From the NCBI RefSeq assembly GCF_020181615.1, contig NZ_CP084029.1, positions 3,702,800 to 3,766,799 on the forward strand: a DNA stretch of 64,000 nucleotides. Reading direction: 5' to 3'. Source of the stretch: [Mycobacterium] crassicus. Lineage in GTDB: Bacteria; Actinomycetota; Actinomycetes; Mycobacteriales; Mycobacteriaceae. The position numbers and the translations under genes are program-made. Shown here one piece after another: positions 20,323 to 29,961 of the stretch. The notes below the pieces were generated by a model. It saw only the letters and a program-made list of their open reading frames with translations. It ran no database searches and was not told where the DNA came from. Positions within the stretch are counted from its first letter, which is position 1. Each line of letters opens with the position of its first letter.

Positions 20323-23300
20323 CTAGGTGCCGGGCTGGCCGTCTGTGCCCGGAGTGCCGGGGGCGCCGTTGCCGGCACCGCCGGACCCGAGGCCTCCGGC
20401 GCCGGCCGCCCCACCGGCCCCGCCGGGACCACCGGCCGCGCTGTCGGCACCGTCACCGCCGTTGCCGCCGGTGGCGCCGTCACCACCGTCACCGCCGGTG
20501 TTGGTAGCGCCCTGCGCCGCACCGCCCTTACCGCCGGCACCGCCATGGCCGCCGGCACCGCCTGCCCGGTCGGCGCCGTCAGCTCCAGCGGTGCCCGAGG
20601 TGCTGGCACCACCCGCTCCACCGAGACCGCCGTTGCCGCCGGTGCCACCGACCCCGCCGTTGCCGCCGTCGAGGCCGTCACCGGTGGCGTTGGTGCCGCC
20701 GGTGCCGCCGGCACCGCCGGCGCCGCCTGCGCCGGCCAGACCACCGGCACCACCGGCACCGCCAAAGCCGTCCGCCGAGGTGCCGCCGGCGCCGCCCTTG
20801 CCGCCGTTGCCGCCATCGCCGGCCGCGCTGCCGTTGCCGCCGACCGCGTTCGAGTTGTTGACGCCGGCCGCGCCGGCCCCGCCGACCCCGCCGCTGCCAC
20901 CGGCACCGCCCTGACCACCGGTGCCATCGCCGCCGCCGGATCCGGCAGGTCCGCTGGTGCTCGTACCGGCCGCGCCACCGGTGCCGGCCGCGCCGCCGAC
21001 CCCGCCGTTACCGCCGTTGCCGCCGTCCATGCCCTTGCCGCCGGCCCCGCCGTCGCCGCCTGCACCAGCGGCTCCACCGGTGCCACCGGCTCCACCGCTG
21101 CCTGCTGCACCGGTGCCCGACGTGCCGCCGGCCCCGCCGTTGCCGGCGCTGCCGCCGTTGCCGCCAGTGGTGCCGTTACCGCCGGCCGCGGTCGCCGAGG
21201 TGGCGCCGTCGGTGCCGTCGGTCCCGGCCCCGCCGTTGCCGCCGGCACCGCCTGTGCCGCCTGCGCCGTCGAGTCCGCCCGTTCCCGCCGCGCCCGCGGT
21301 GCCGCTGGTGCTCGTGCCGCCTGCGCCGGCCGCGCCTCCGGCACCGCCCGCAGCGCCCTTACCGCCGTTACCGCCGGCCAGTCCGTTGCCATTCGCATCG
21401 GTGCCGCCGTGACCGCCGGCCCCGCCTGCTCCGCCGGTGCCACCGGTCCCGCCGTTACCGCCCTTGCCGCCGTCGCCGGAGACCGCGGCACCACCGGCGC
21501 CGCCCTTGCCTCCTGCGCTGCCGGCCGAGCCGTCGCCGCCGTTACCGCCGGCCTTGCCGGTAAGCGCGGTGCCGGCGGTGCCGTCCGCTCCAGCCACACC
21601 GGTGCCGCCGTTACCGCCGTCACCGCCGTCGCCGGTGCCCGTTGCCGCGCCGCCGACGCCGCCGTCGCCGCCGGCGAGGCCGTCACCGCCGTTACCGCCG
21701 TCGGCAGTGCCGGCGCCGACACCGCCCTTGCCGCCACCGGCCCCGCCGTTACCGCCGTGGCCGGTACCGGCCGCCACGCCCAGCGGGTTGCCGGCCGCCG
21801 CCGTCGCGGTACCGCTGCTCGCGCCGCCGTCACCACCGGCCCCGGTGGTACCGCCCGGGTTACCGGCGCCACCGCCGGCACCGCCGTTACCGCCGTTGAG
21901 CGTGCCGGTGCCGCCGGCACCGCCGGCACCGCCGTTACCGCCGTTCGAGGTGCCGCCGGTGAGCCCGGCTCCGCCGTCAGCGCCGGCACCGCCGGCACCG
22001 CCGTTACCGCCCACACTGACACCGGTGCCGGCACCGTTGCCGCCGGCACCGCCGGCCCCGCCATTACCGCCGACAGCACCCGTGAAGCCGGATCCGCCGC
22101 CGCCGTAGCCACCCGCGCCACCGTTGCCACCCATGCTGTAGACACCGGTCCCGTTGTTCCAACCGGTGGCGCTACCTCCGGCGCCACCCTTGCCGCCGTC
22201 GCCGCCTGCGTACTGACCGCCACCACCGCGGCCGCCGGCACCGCCGGCGAACGTGCCGGTACCGCCGGCACCACCGTTGCCGCCGACACCTCCGGGGCCC
22301 TTGCTGCCAAACCCGCCGCTACCGCCGTAACCGCCCGCACCACCGGTGGTCTTCACGGTGTTGTCGGTGGTGGCGCCGGCACCACCGGCACCGCCGGCAC
22401 CGCCGGTACCGGCTGCCCCGGTGCCATTGCCGCCGCCGCCGCCGCCACCGCGACCGCCGGCACCACCGACACCCGCACTGGTCGCAGAACCGGTGGCGGC
22501 ACCGCCGGCACCGCCGGCTCCACCGTTGCCCGCGTTGTCGGCTCCGAAGCCGCCGCCGCCCTGACCGCCGGCACCACCGGCACCACCGCTGATGCCCGCC
22601 CCGCCGGCACCGCCGATGCCGCCGTCAGCTCCGGCGCCGGCCTTCGCCCCGTAGCTCAGTCCGCCACCGCTACCGCCGTAGCCGCCGCTGCCGCCGTTGC
22701 CGAGGAAGGCGCCACTGCCGTCCTTGGCCGCGTCACCACCGGCTCCGCCGGCGCCACCGGCGGCGCTGGTTCCCATCTGGCCGGCCCCACCGAGGGAGCC
22801 GTTGAACTTTTCACCGCCGACGCCGCCGGTGCCGCCCTGGCCACCGGCACCACCAAAGCCGCCGTTGACGTGGGTGGCGTCACCGGTAGCGGCGGCGCCG
22901 CCGTTACCGGCTGCGCCGCCCGCGCCACCGTTTCCGCCGGCACCGAAGGTGTAGCCGCTGCGGCCGCCGTTACCGCCGGTGCCGCCGGCGCCGCCACCGC
23001 CGCCGTTGAAGCTGCTGGCGAGGGCACTGGCCGTGCCGGCCGCGCCGTTACCGCCGTCACCACCGGCACCACCGTTGCCGCCCGTGCCGAAGAACCAGGC
23101 CACCGCCGCACCGCCGTCACCACCGGCGCCACCACCGAAGCCGGGAGTGATGGCAGCGCCGCCGGCGCCACCGTCACCGCCGAGGCCCATGAACCAGCCA
23201 CCGGCACCGCCGTCACCACCGGCCGCACCGGCGCCACCGTCACCGCCGGCACCGCCGTTGCCGATCCAGCCGAGCGCGGAACCGCCGTCGCCGCCGCCAA

Positions 23301-23778
23301 CACCGGCCGCGTCGCTGCTCCAGCCGGCACCGCCGTCGCCGAACCACAGGCCACCGTCGCCGCCATCGGGATTGAGCGCCGTACCGTCGGCACCGTCACC
23401 GATCAGATACAGCCCGGTCATGTTGTTGATGGCACCGTTGACCATCTCACCGAACGGGTTGTTGATCCACAGTTCGAGCATCGAGTGGATCGGGGCGTAG
23501 AAGAAGCTGTTGAGCAGATCCGACGTGGTGTCCGCCGCCGGGAAGGCGTCCCAGCTGAAGTCCGCCGGGGCGGCGTTCGGCTGGAACATGTCGGAGAGCC
23601 AATCGAAGTTGAACAGATCTTCGGCGTCGGCCTGCGCCGACGGCGCGGCCGCCAACGGGGCCATGCCGAACGCCAGGAACGCGGCGACTGTGCTGCCCGC
23701 GCCGGCCACCCGGTTGCGGCGCTGCTGGCCGGTCCCGGGCTGAGCGCCACGCTGGCTGCTGGTGTGACGACGAATCAT
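20323..23778 (-). CDS. PE-less PGRS repeat protein with signal peptide (PGRS 3)
   Basis: 1151 residues, the largest of the five. Basic N-region, then the core AAFLAFGMAPLAAAPSAQA with likely cleavage near residue 50. The short mature domain has DLFNFDWLSDMF, FFYAPIHSMLELWINN and [20 protein letters not shown] (LIGDG at 125-129), then [12 protein letters not shown] and roughly 1000 residues of Gly-rich PGRS repeats, ending GTPGTDGQPGT. ATG at 23778 follows GAGAGGTGTTCGAAA, the shared leader. It lies 84 bases behind GjpA-like gene 4. The other strand stays open for over 1100 codons only because GGN repeats read in reverse lack stops. Confidence 0.85.
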   Translation of the reverse strand: MIRRHTSSQRGAQPGTGQQRRNRVAGAGSTVAAFLAFGMAPLAAAPSAQADAEDLFNFDWLSDMFQPNAAPADFSWDAFPAADTTSDLLNSFFYAPIHSMLELWINNPFGEMVNGAINNMTGLYLIGDGADGTALNPDGGDGGLWFGDGGAGWSSDAAGVGGGDGGSALGWIGNGGAGGDGGAGAAGGDGGAGGWFMGLGGDGGAGGAAITPGFGGGAGGDGGAAVAWFFGTGGNGGAGGDGGNGAAGTASALASSFNGGGGGAGGTGGNGGRSGYTFGAGGNGGAGGAAGNGGAAATGDATHVNGGFGGAGGQGGTGGVGGEKFNGSLGGAGQMGTSAAGGAGGAGGDAAKDGSGAFLGNGGSGGYGGSGGGLSYGAKAGAGADGGIGGAGGAGISGGAGGAGGQGGGGFGADNAGNGGAGGAGGAATGSATSAGVGGAGGRGGGGGGGNGTGAAGTGGAGGAGGAGATTDNTVKTTGGAGGYGGSGGFGSKGPGGVGGNGGAGGTGTFAGGAGGRGGGGQYAGGDGGKGGAGGSATGWNNGTGVYSMGGNGGAGGYGGGGSGFTGAVGGNGGAGGAGGNGAGTGVSVGGNGGAGGAGADGGAGLTGGTSNGGNGGAGGAGGTGTLNGGNGGAGGGAGNPGGTTGAGGDGGASSGTATAAAGNPLGVAAGTGHGGNGGAGGGKGGVGAGTADGGNGGDGLAGGDGGVGGAATGTGDGGDGGNGGTGVAGADGTAGTALTGKAGGNGGDGSAGSAGGKGGAGGAAVSGDGGKGGNGGTGGTGGAGGAGGHGGTDANGNGLAGGNGGKGAAGGAGGAAGAGGTSTSGTAGAAGTGGLDGAGGTGGAGGNGGAGTDGTDGATSATAAGGNGTTGGNGGSAGNGGAGGTSGTGAAGSGGAGGTGGAAGAGGDGGAGGKGMDGGNGGNGGVGGAAGTGGAAGTSTSGPAGSGGGDGTGGQGGAGGSGGVGGAGAAGVNNSNAVGGNGSAAGDGGNGGKGGAGGTSADGFGGAGGAGGLAGAGGAGGAGGTGGTNATGDGLDGGNGGVGGTGGNGGLGGAGGASTSGTAGADGADRAGGAGGHGGAGGKGGAAQGATNTGGDGGDGATGGNGGDGADSAAGGPGGAGGAAGAGGLGSGGAGNGAPGTPGTDGQPGT

Positions 23779-23862
23779 TTTCGAACACCTCTCGTGTAAA
23801 CAGTCCTGTTGAGCGGTTGTGACTTCTCAGTTCGGGTCATGCGAAGTTCTGGCTGGATTGGC

Positions 23863-25044
23863 TTAGGGGTTCAGGGCGGCGATGGCGTCCATGAAGGCCG
23901 ACCAATCGCCCGCCTGCGCGCTACCGCCGGTGCCGCCGTCGTCGAAGAAGTCGGTGGGGACGATGGGCAGGGAGAACCCGGCCAGCGGCGGCTCCATGGG
24001 AGGCGGGTTACCGTTCTTGCCGTCCCAGTTCCAGGGGGACCCGCCCATCAGACCGGCCATGGCCTGCTCCCAGCCCATCAGGGCACCGAGCGGGCCGACC
24101 GCTTGGCTGTTAACGGTAAGCGTGAGCGGCACCCCCAGGAAACCGGACGCGTCGATGGCCAGGCCGACACTGTTGAAGATCGAACCGCCGACCGCGGGCA
24201 CCGCGTCGACGATGTTGCCGGACGCGTCGTAGTACGTGTAGTCGGCGTTGGCCACCGAGCCCGGGGTGAACAGCCCACCGAACGCGAAGTCCAGATGCGA
24301 GATGGTGCCCGGCGGCACCACACCGTCGAGCATCGGCAGGATGAAACCGAGGTCGAGGGTGGCGCCGTTGAAGAACGCGCCGGTCATGTTGGCCAGGATC
24401 TCGTTGAGGCCGTCGCCGTCGTTGATGCTGTTCATCATCGCGATCCAAGGGCTCAGCCCGGGCCCGAGCATGCCCATGATCATGCCGCTCATCGGTGACG
24501 CGATGAAGTTGAGGATCGGCAGGATCGCGTCGGCATCGGTACCGGGCGGCAAGAAGGCCGGCAACAACTGAGGCAGGAGGGTGAACAGCAGCGAGTGACC
24601 GAGGGTGAAGGTGGTCAGGTCGGCGCCCCCACTGAGGGTGTGCAGAACCGTCGTCACCGCGATGGGGTCGTCCGCGGCGACATTGAGCAGGGTGTAGCCG
24701 TTGGTCACCGCGCGCAGCTGCTCCTGCATCTCGTTGACCACAACGGGGATCTGCGACGGATCGTCGAGGACCTGCTGGATCCAGGCCTGGGTATTCGCCA
24801 TGAACTGCTGCGCCGCCACCTCGGGAGCAGCGCTGTAGTTGTTGGCGAGCACCGTGAAGTTCTCGGCCGCGGTGTTGTACTGCGCGATCCACGGCGCCAT
24901 CGCGTCGGTCAGCGCGCTGGTGAGCGCGACATCCCGGAAAGTGGGGACGTTCGCCAGCGGCGTCGTTACCGGCGTGGCCGCGATCAGGCCTGAGCCGACA
25001 ATCGCGATACCGGCGGTGACGTAGGGGCGAAGGGTTTGCTGCAC
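23863..25044 (-). CDS. GjpA-like putative outer-membrane porin (paralogue 4)
   Basis: About 393 residues from GTG at 25044 (VQQTLRPYVTAGIAIVG). AAGGAG stands six bases before this GTG and directly touches an upstream ATG; in the close paralogue at 28382-29560 that ATG is ACG, so GTG is the real start. Family blocks: ANNYSAAPEVAAQQFM, AFLPPGTDAD, SPMSGMIMGMLGPGLSPWIA, NSINDGDGLNEI, FNGATLDLGFILP, DFAFGGLFTPGS and GGSIFNSVGL, ending in a Gly/Pro/Asp tail. Upstream partner of PGRS 3. Outer-membrane role is inferred from family resemblance only. Confidence 0.75.
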   Translation of the reverse strand: MQQTLRPYVTAGIAIVGSGLIAATPVTTPLANVPTFRDVALTSALTDAMAPWIAQYNTAAENFTVLANNYSAAPEVAAQQFMANTQAWIQQVLDDPSQIPVVVNEMQEQLRAVTNGYTLLNVAADDPIAVTTVLHTLSGGADLTTFTLGHSLLFTLLPQLLPAFLPPGTDADAILPILNFIASPMSGMIMGMLGPGLSPWIAMMNSINDGDGLNEILANMTGAFFNGATLDLGFILPMLDGVVPPGTISHLDFAFGGLFTPGSVANADYTYYDASGNIVDAVPAVGGSIFNSVGLAIDASGFLGVPLTLTVNSQAVGPLGALMGWEQAMAGLMGGSPWNWDGKNGNPPPMEPPLAGFSLPIVPTDFFDDGGTGGSAQAGDWSAFMDAIAALNP

Positions 25045-25380
25045 AGCCATCTCCTTTTGTGAGGTGCCGCCCTGGGCAATCGCCCTGATGGGCCGTGGCG
25101 CCGCCGTGATTGCTCTTGAATTCACACATATTTCACTGATGTGAAACGGAACACTAACCGTGAAGGAGCTGAGACACAAGCTTTTGCGTTAATTAAACTT
25201 CGGCGTGTTTTCCAAGCCCACTGACGCCTACCCGGGCATCAAGGCTCGTCAGCTATGAGTACAGACTGAGATTAATCGGGAGACTTGTTCCCAATGCCAC
25301 CCACGACCCTGAGATTTCTGGTAGTAGACACCGCTGCTAGTGGCCATGCGGTGCACCGCGGTCTTCTCGGCGTGTCACGC
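25045..25380. repeat. Duplicated upstream segment, copy A
   Basis: Clearly related to 29561-29915, lying before the GjpA-like genes of units 3 and 4. Shared blocks include GTGAGGTGCCGCCCT, GGACACTAACCGTGAAG or its close variant, CGGGAGACTTGTTCCCAA and the palindrome GCGGTGCACCGC (25348-25359) followed by GGTCTTCTCG. The segment should carry the promoter of the GjpA 4-PGRS 3 transcript. The remainder to 25474 shows no gene. Confidence 0.75.
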
Positions 25381-25474
25381 GGTATTTCGGGTCTCCGCCG
25401 CGAGGTGGCGGGGACCATCGCCCACGGCACGATCGCCCATCAGATCCGGTGGAATCGCCGGTCGCGCACCGAAA

Positions 25475-25518
25475 CGACCACGGTCGCCGAGTCCGGGTGG
25501 ACCCGGCGACCGTGGTCG
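25475..25518. terminator. Hairpin terminator after PGRS 4
   Basis: Arms 25475-25494 and 25499-25518 with a GGGT loop and one mismatch in 20 pairs. It follows the PGRS 4 stop at 25533 (minus strand) and is almost the same sequence as the hairpin at 20265-20308. Confidence 0.8.
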
Positions 25519-25532
25519 CATTTTGAATTGGG

Positions 25533-28298
25533 CTACGTGCCGGGCGTGCCGGCTGCGCCGGTGTTGCCGGCGCTGCCGGCCGTGCCGTCCTTGCCCGGCG
25601 TCCCGGTGCCGGTGGCGTCACCGCCCGAGCCCGCCGTGCCGGCCCCACCGCCGGTGCCACCGGCACCCGCAGCACCGCCGGTGCCGTTGCCGGCTCCGCC
25701 GGTGCCGTGGCCGCCGCCATTGCCGCCGGTACCTCCGTTGCCACCGGTGCCACCGTTACCGCCGTTGTAGCCGTCTCCGGTGGTCGGGTTGGTGCCACCC
25801 GCACCACCGGGCCCACCGGCGCCGCCGGTACCGCCAACACCACCGGCACCGCCGTTGCCACCGGTACCGGTGCTGGAGGCTCCGCCGACACCGCCGGTGC
25901 CACCGGTGGCGCCGACCAAGCCGTTGCCGCCGTTTCCACCGGCTTTGGGGGTGCTTCCCAACACGGGTTGGCCCGAGTCGCCGTTGGGACCGGCGGCACC
26001 GGTACCGCCGGAGCCACCGGTGCCGCCTGTGCCCCCATTGCCTGCCGCCGCCGCACCACCGGCACCGCCGTCACCGCCGTTACCCGAGGTGATGCCAGTG
26101 CCGCCGGTACCAGAGCCGCCACCGGTACCACCGGTACCACCGGCGCCACCGTCGCCGCCGTCGACCGTGCCTTTCGCCGTGCCACCGGCACCGCCGTTGC
26201 CACCAACACCGCCGGCGCCCTTGAATGAGGTGCCACCTGCGCCGCCGTCGCCGCCATTCCCGGCGTGGCTGGGCTGCAGCCCCAGATCGTTGGTCGGGGT
26301 CGTCACACCGCCGCTGTTGCCGCCGGCGCCGCCGGCCCCGCCGGCCCCGCCGTCCGCGCCGCCCGCAAGCCCGCTATAGGCGATACCGGCATTGCCTCCG
26401 CCACCACCATTGCCGCCGGAGGCGGTTCCGTCACCGCCGGCACCACCCGCACCGCCGGCTCCGGTAACAGTGCCGCTGGCGCCGCCGAGGATGGTGCCGC
26501 CGTCGCCGCCGTTGCCGCCTCGACCGCCGATGCTGACGACTCCGGTGCCGGTTGCACCGTCGCCACCGGCGCCACCGTTACCTCCGGCACCGGACAGCCC
26601 GCTGCTGCTAGTGCCGCCGCTCCCACCGGAGCCACCGGCGCCGCCCTGGCTGTAGACGGTGCCCCCGTGTAGCCAGCCGGTGCCGGTGCCACCATCGGCG
26701 CCGTTTCCGCCGGTACCGCTGGTCCCGGTGCCGTTGGAGCCGCCGCCACCACCACCGCTGCCACCGGCGCCACCGGTGTAGGTGCCGGTGCCGGCCGCGC
26801 CGCCGTTACCGCCGACGCCACCGGCGCCAGTGTTGGTGGAACCGCCGTAGCCGCCGTAGCCGCCTTGACCACCGATGGTCTCGACGGTGTTGTCATTGCC
26901 GATACCGGAACCCCCGGTGCCACCGACCCCGCCAGCCCCGCCACTACCGCTGTCGCTGCCGCCGCCGTACCCACCGACACCGCCGTAGCCGGCGACACCA
27001 ACGGTGACGTTGCCCGCGTTACCGCCGACGCCGCCGTTACCGCCGGTGTTGTTCCCTTCGGAGTCGCCGCCCCATCCGCCGGCGCCGCCCACACCGCCGA
27101 CGATCCACGGCTGGGCGGGGTCGCCACCCAAGCCGTCGCCGCCGTTGCCGCCGGCCCCGCCGTTGCCGCCGATATTGCCGTCGCCGCCGGTCCCGCCGCC
27201 GCCGCCGTCACCCCCCGTGGTGAGGAAGTCACCGTTGGCGTCTTTGGCCGCGTCGGCGCCGGCACCACCGGCACCGCCGTCCGCACCGTTTCCGGCCTGC
27301 CCGCCGGCGCCGAAGAACGAGCCCGAATAGTAGTTGGAGCCGCGGATCCCGCCGACCCCGCCGTTGCCGCCGTGACCGCCGTAACCTCCGTTGGCCCCGG
27401 TGTTGGCGGCAGCTGTCCCGCCGTCGCCGGCGGCACCACCGGCACCGCCCTTACCACCGTCGCCGAACATGTACCCGCTGCGACCACCAGACCCGCCGTT
27501 GCCGCCGGCACCGCCGTTGCCCGCGATCGACGCGGCAGTGCCCGCGGCACCGTTAACGCCGGCACCACCCGCGCCACCGGCGCCACCGTTACCGAAGAAC
27601 CAGGCTGCCGAGGCACCTCCATCACCACCGTCACCACCTACGCCGCCGGCAGCGGTCGCCGCACCGCCGGCACCGCCCACACCGCCGTTGCCCATCCACC
27701 AGCCGCCTGCGCCGCCGTCGCCGCCGCCCGCACCGACACCGCCGTCACCACCCGCACCGCCGGTGCCGAACATCCCGAGGGCGTCGCCACCATTACCGCC
27801 GGCCACCCCGGCCTGCGTACTGTCCCAGCCGGCGCCGCCGTCACCGAACCACAACCCGCCGTCACCACCGTTGGGGTTCAACTCGGTGCCGGCCAAGCCG
27901 TTACCGATCAGGTGCTGGCCGGTCCAGTCGTTGATCATCCCGTCGATCGAGATACCGAACGGGCTGGTGATCCAGAGTTGGGCGGCGGCGTGCAGCGGCT
28001 CGTAGAACCACTGGTCCATGATCCCGGTCCACGAGAGGGCATCGCCGGCTGCGCTACCCGGGGCGAACAACGCATCGAAGTCCCAGGTGGCCGGGGCCGG
28101 AGCGGTGTCGGCCACCGACCACGAAGCCAGCAGACTGTCGATGACATCGCCGAAATCGTCGGCCCGCGCGGTGGGCGCCGCGGCTAACGGGGCCATCCCG
28201 AAAGCCAGGAAAGCCCCCACCGCACCGGTCGTGCCGACCATCCTCCTGCGGTACCGCGCTCCGGTGTTACCAGGCTGGCTGTTGCTGCGACGACTCAT
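25533..28298 (-). CDS. PE-less PGRS repeat protein with signal peptide (PGRS 4)
   Basis: 921 residues. Signal peptide with RYRRR before the core GAVGAFLAFGMAPLAAAPTARA. The short N-domain is the most divergent of the set: DVIDSLLASWSVADTAPAPA, MDQWFYEPLHAAAQLWITSP, then GQHLIGNG (LIGNG near 130-134) and [12 protein letters not shown]. About 770 residues of PGRS repeats follow, with some Tyr-containing repeats (GYGGYGG) rarer in the other copies, ending GNTGAAGTPGT. ATG at 28298 is preceded by GAGAGGTGTTCGCAC. It lies 83 bases after GjpA-like gene 5 and ends at a hairpin. Exported envelope protein by inference. Confidence 0.85.
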   Translation of the reverse strand: MSRRSNSQPGNTGARYRRRMVGTTGAVGAFLAFGMAPLAAAPTARADDFGDVIDSLLASWSVADTAPAPATWDFDALFAPGSAAGDALSWTGIMDQWFYEPLHAAAQLWITSPFGISIDGMINDWTGQHLIGNGLAGTELNPNGGDGGLWFGDGGAGWDSTQAGVAGGNGGDALGMFGTGGAGGDGGVGAGGGDGGAGGWWMGNGGVGGAGGAATAAGGVGGDGGDGGASAAWFFGNGGAGGAGGAGVNGAAGTAASIAGNGGAGGNGGSGGRSGYMFGDGGKGGAGGAAGDGGTAAANTGANGGYGGHGGNGGVGGIRGSNYYSGSFFGAGGQAGNGADGGAGGAGADAAKDANGDFLTTGGDGGGGGTGGDGNIGGNGGAGGNGGDGLGGDPAQPWIVGGVGGAGGWGGDSEGNNTGGNGGVGGNAGNVTVGVAGYGGVGGYGGGSDSGSGGAGGVGGTGGSGIGNDNTVETIGGQGGYGGYGGSTNTGAGGVGGNGGAAGTGTYTGGAGGSGGGGGGSNGTGTSGTGGNGADGGTGTGWLHGGTVYSQGGAGGSGGSGGTSSSGLSGAGGNGGAGGDGATGTGVVSIGGRGGNGGDGGTILGGASGTVTGAGGAGGAGGDGTASGGNGGGGGNAGIAYSGLAGGADGGAGGAGGAGGNSGGVTTPTNDLGLQPSHAGNGGDGGAGGTSFKGAGGVGGNGGAGGTAKGTVDGGDGGAGGTGGTGGGSGTGGTGITSGNGGDGGAGGAAAAGNGGTGGTGGSGGTGAAGPNGDSGQPVLGSTPKAGGNGGNGLVGATGGTGGVGGASSTGTGGNGGAGGVGGTGGAGGPGGAGGTNPTTGDGYNGGNGGTGGNGGTGGNGGGHGTGGAGNGTGGAAGAGGTGGGAGTAGSGGDATGTGTPGKDGTAGSAGNTGAAGTPGT

Positions 28299-28381
28299 GT
28301 GCGAACACCTCTCCTGTGAAGCGGTTCTGTTAAGCAGTGCTGAAGGTTGTCAAGGGCTTTCGGAACAGCGGGTGTACTGGA

Positions 28382-29560
28382 TCAGAAGTCGGCGCCGGGG
28401 AACATGTCTTGCAGCGCGGCCATGATGTCTGATGCGGTAGCCCCACCCGCTCCGCCGTCATCCATATCCGGGAGGGTTGGGAAGTCGATCCCGGGCCACG
28501 GCGGGCTGACAGCGACAGCACCCTTGCCGTCCCAGCCGGAGCCCAGCAGCGCCCCGACGGTCTGGCCCCAGGCCTCCATGGCCGCGATCGGGCCGACGGC
28601 GTGACTGTCGATGCTGATCGTGAGGGGAACCCCGAGCGCGCCGGTAGTCAAGGTGAGGCCGAGGCTGTTGAACATCGAGCCGCCGACCGCGGGGACATCG
28701 ACCAGATTGCCGGCCGCATCGGTGACCTGATAGGGGCCCACCCCCACGTCACCAGGGGTGAGCAGCCCACCCAACGCCAAATCCAGGTGGCTGATTTCGG
28801 TGCCGGCCGGCAACAGGCCGGTCTGCGCGATCAGCGGAAGCAGGAAATCCAGGTTGAGGGTGGCGCCGTTGAGGTAGCCACCGACCATGTTGGCCATGAT
28901 CTGGTTGAGGCCGTCGCCGTCCTGGATGCTGTTCATCATCGCGACCCAGGGGGCGATGGACGGACCCAGGTTCCCGATGATGATGGCGCTCAGCGGCGAG
29001 GCGAGGAAGTCGACGAGCGGAGTCGCAATAGGCGCCAAGTCGGCCGGCAGGAACTGCGGCAGCAGCCCGAAGAGCAGGTCGTGGCCGAAGGCGATGTTAT
29101 TGATGTCAGAGATGTCAGTCCCGCTCAGCGTGTGGACCGCCACCGTGCCGACGGTGCCCTCCGCTCCGTTCAACCCGAAGCTCCCGGTGGCGTTCTGCAG
29201 TGTGTACCCGGTCAGCACCGCGTCCAGGTTGTTCTGCATCTGCTGCATCACGTCCGGGATCTTCGTCGGGTCGTCGATGATGCTCTGCCAGAACTGGGTC
29301 TGGTTGGCCAGCATCTGCTGGAAACCCACGCCCGGGGCCAACAGGAAGTTCTGGGTGAGGATCGTGGAGTTCCGTGACGCTTCGTTGAACACCTCGTTCC
29401 ACGGCGCCATCAGGTCCGGCAGGGTTCCGCCCGCGGTGAGCGCGACGCTCCGGAAAGTGGGGGTGTTCGCCAGTGGGGTCACCACTGGGGTGGCGGCAAT
29501 CAGGCCGGAACCGACGATCGCGATGCCGGCGGTGACATAGGGGCGAAGGGTTTGCTGCAC
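28382..29560 (-). CDS. GjpA-like putative outer-membrane porin (paralogue 5)
   Basis: About 392 residues from GTG at 29560, with AAGGAG six bases upstream. The position where paralogues 1 and 4 show an in-frame ATG is ACG here, leaving only the GTG beside the ribosome-binding site. The N-terminus (VQQTLRPYVTAGIAIVGSGL) is nearly identical to paralogue 4. Blocks: [89 protein letters not shown] and GGSMFNSLGL. The tail is Gly/Ala/Asp-rich. Partner of PGRS 4. It and its upstream region are a duplicate of unit 3. Confidence 0.75.
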   Translation of the reverse strand: MQQTLRPYVTAGIAIVGSGLIAATPVVTPLANTPTFRSVALTAGGTLPDLMAPWNEVFNEASRNSTILTQNFLLAPGVGFQQMLANQTQFWQSIIDDPTKIPDVMQQMQNNLDAVLTGYTLQNATGSFGLNGAEGTVGTVAVHTLSGTDISDINNIAFGHDLLFGLLPQFLPADLAPIATPLVDFLASPLSAIIIGNLGPSIAPWVAMMNSIQDGDGLNQIMANMVGGYLNGATLNLDFLLPLIAQTGLLPAGTEISHLDLALGGLLTPGDVGVGPYQVTDAAGNLVDVPAVGGSMFNSLGLTLTTGALGVPLTISIDSHAVGPIAAMEAWGQTVGALLGSGWDGKGAVAVSPPWPGIDFPTLPDMDDGGAGGATASDIMAALQDMFPGADF

Positions 29561-29915
29561 AGCCGTCTCCTTTGTGAGGTGCCGCCCTCGGCGAACGCTC
29601 GAAAAAGACCGTGACGCCGCCGTGTTGCTCCTGGATTCACGCTTGTTTGTTGATGTGAAATAGGACACTAACCGTGAAGTAACTAAGACACAAGGATTTG
29701 AACCCGTTAAATTTTCGCGTCGTTTTCAGTGTTCACAGCTTTCTCACAACTGTTGTCTGCGTTAATTCTTTTCGTCATCCATGAGTAAACACTGAGACCG
29801 TTCGGGAGACTTGTTCCCAACATGACGCACTATCCTGAATTTTTTGGTATAGAACCGGGCTGCGGATGGCTGTGCGGTGCACCGCGGTCTTCTCGCCGCG
29901 TCAGCCTTCATCACG
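29561..29915. repeat. Duplicated upstream segment, copy B
   Basis: Second copy of the segment at 25045-25380, with the same order of conserved blocks and the palindrome GCGGTGCACCGC at 29874-29885. It separates divergent genes, GjpA-like 5 (minus) and the oxidoreductase (plus). A reading frame running into the oxidoreductase from 29866 is part of this repeat and is not taken as coding. Confidence 0.75.
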
Positions 29916-29961
29916 CAGGAGTACGTGGCGCACTCCCCGGACGTCCTGGTATGCCATACGG

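Noticed and set aside
25285..25532. Plus-strand frame starting MFPMPPTTLRF
   Set aside because: It spans the repeat and terminator and then runs antisense into PGRS 4; no homology or start signal is visible.
29866..29961. N-terminal extension of the F420-dependent oxidoreductase
   Set aside because: It lies in the duplicated upstream repeat, whose other copy at 25340 precedes no such gene, and MRIGVQLGY is the usual start of the family.
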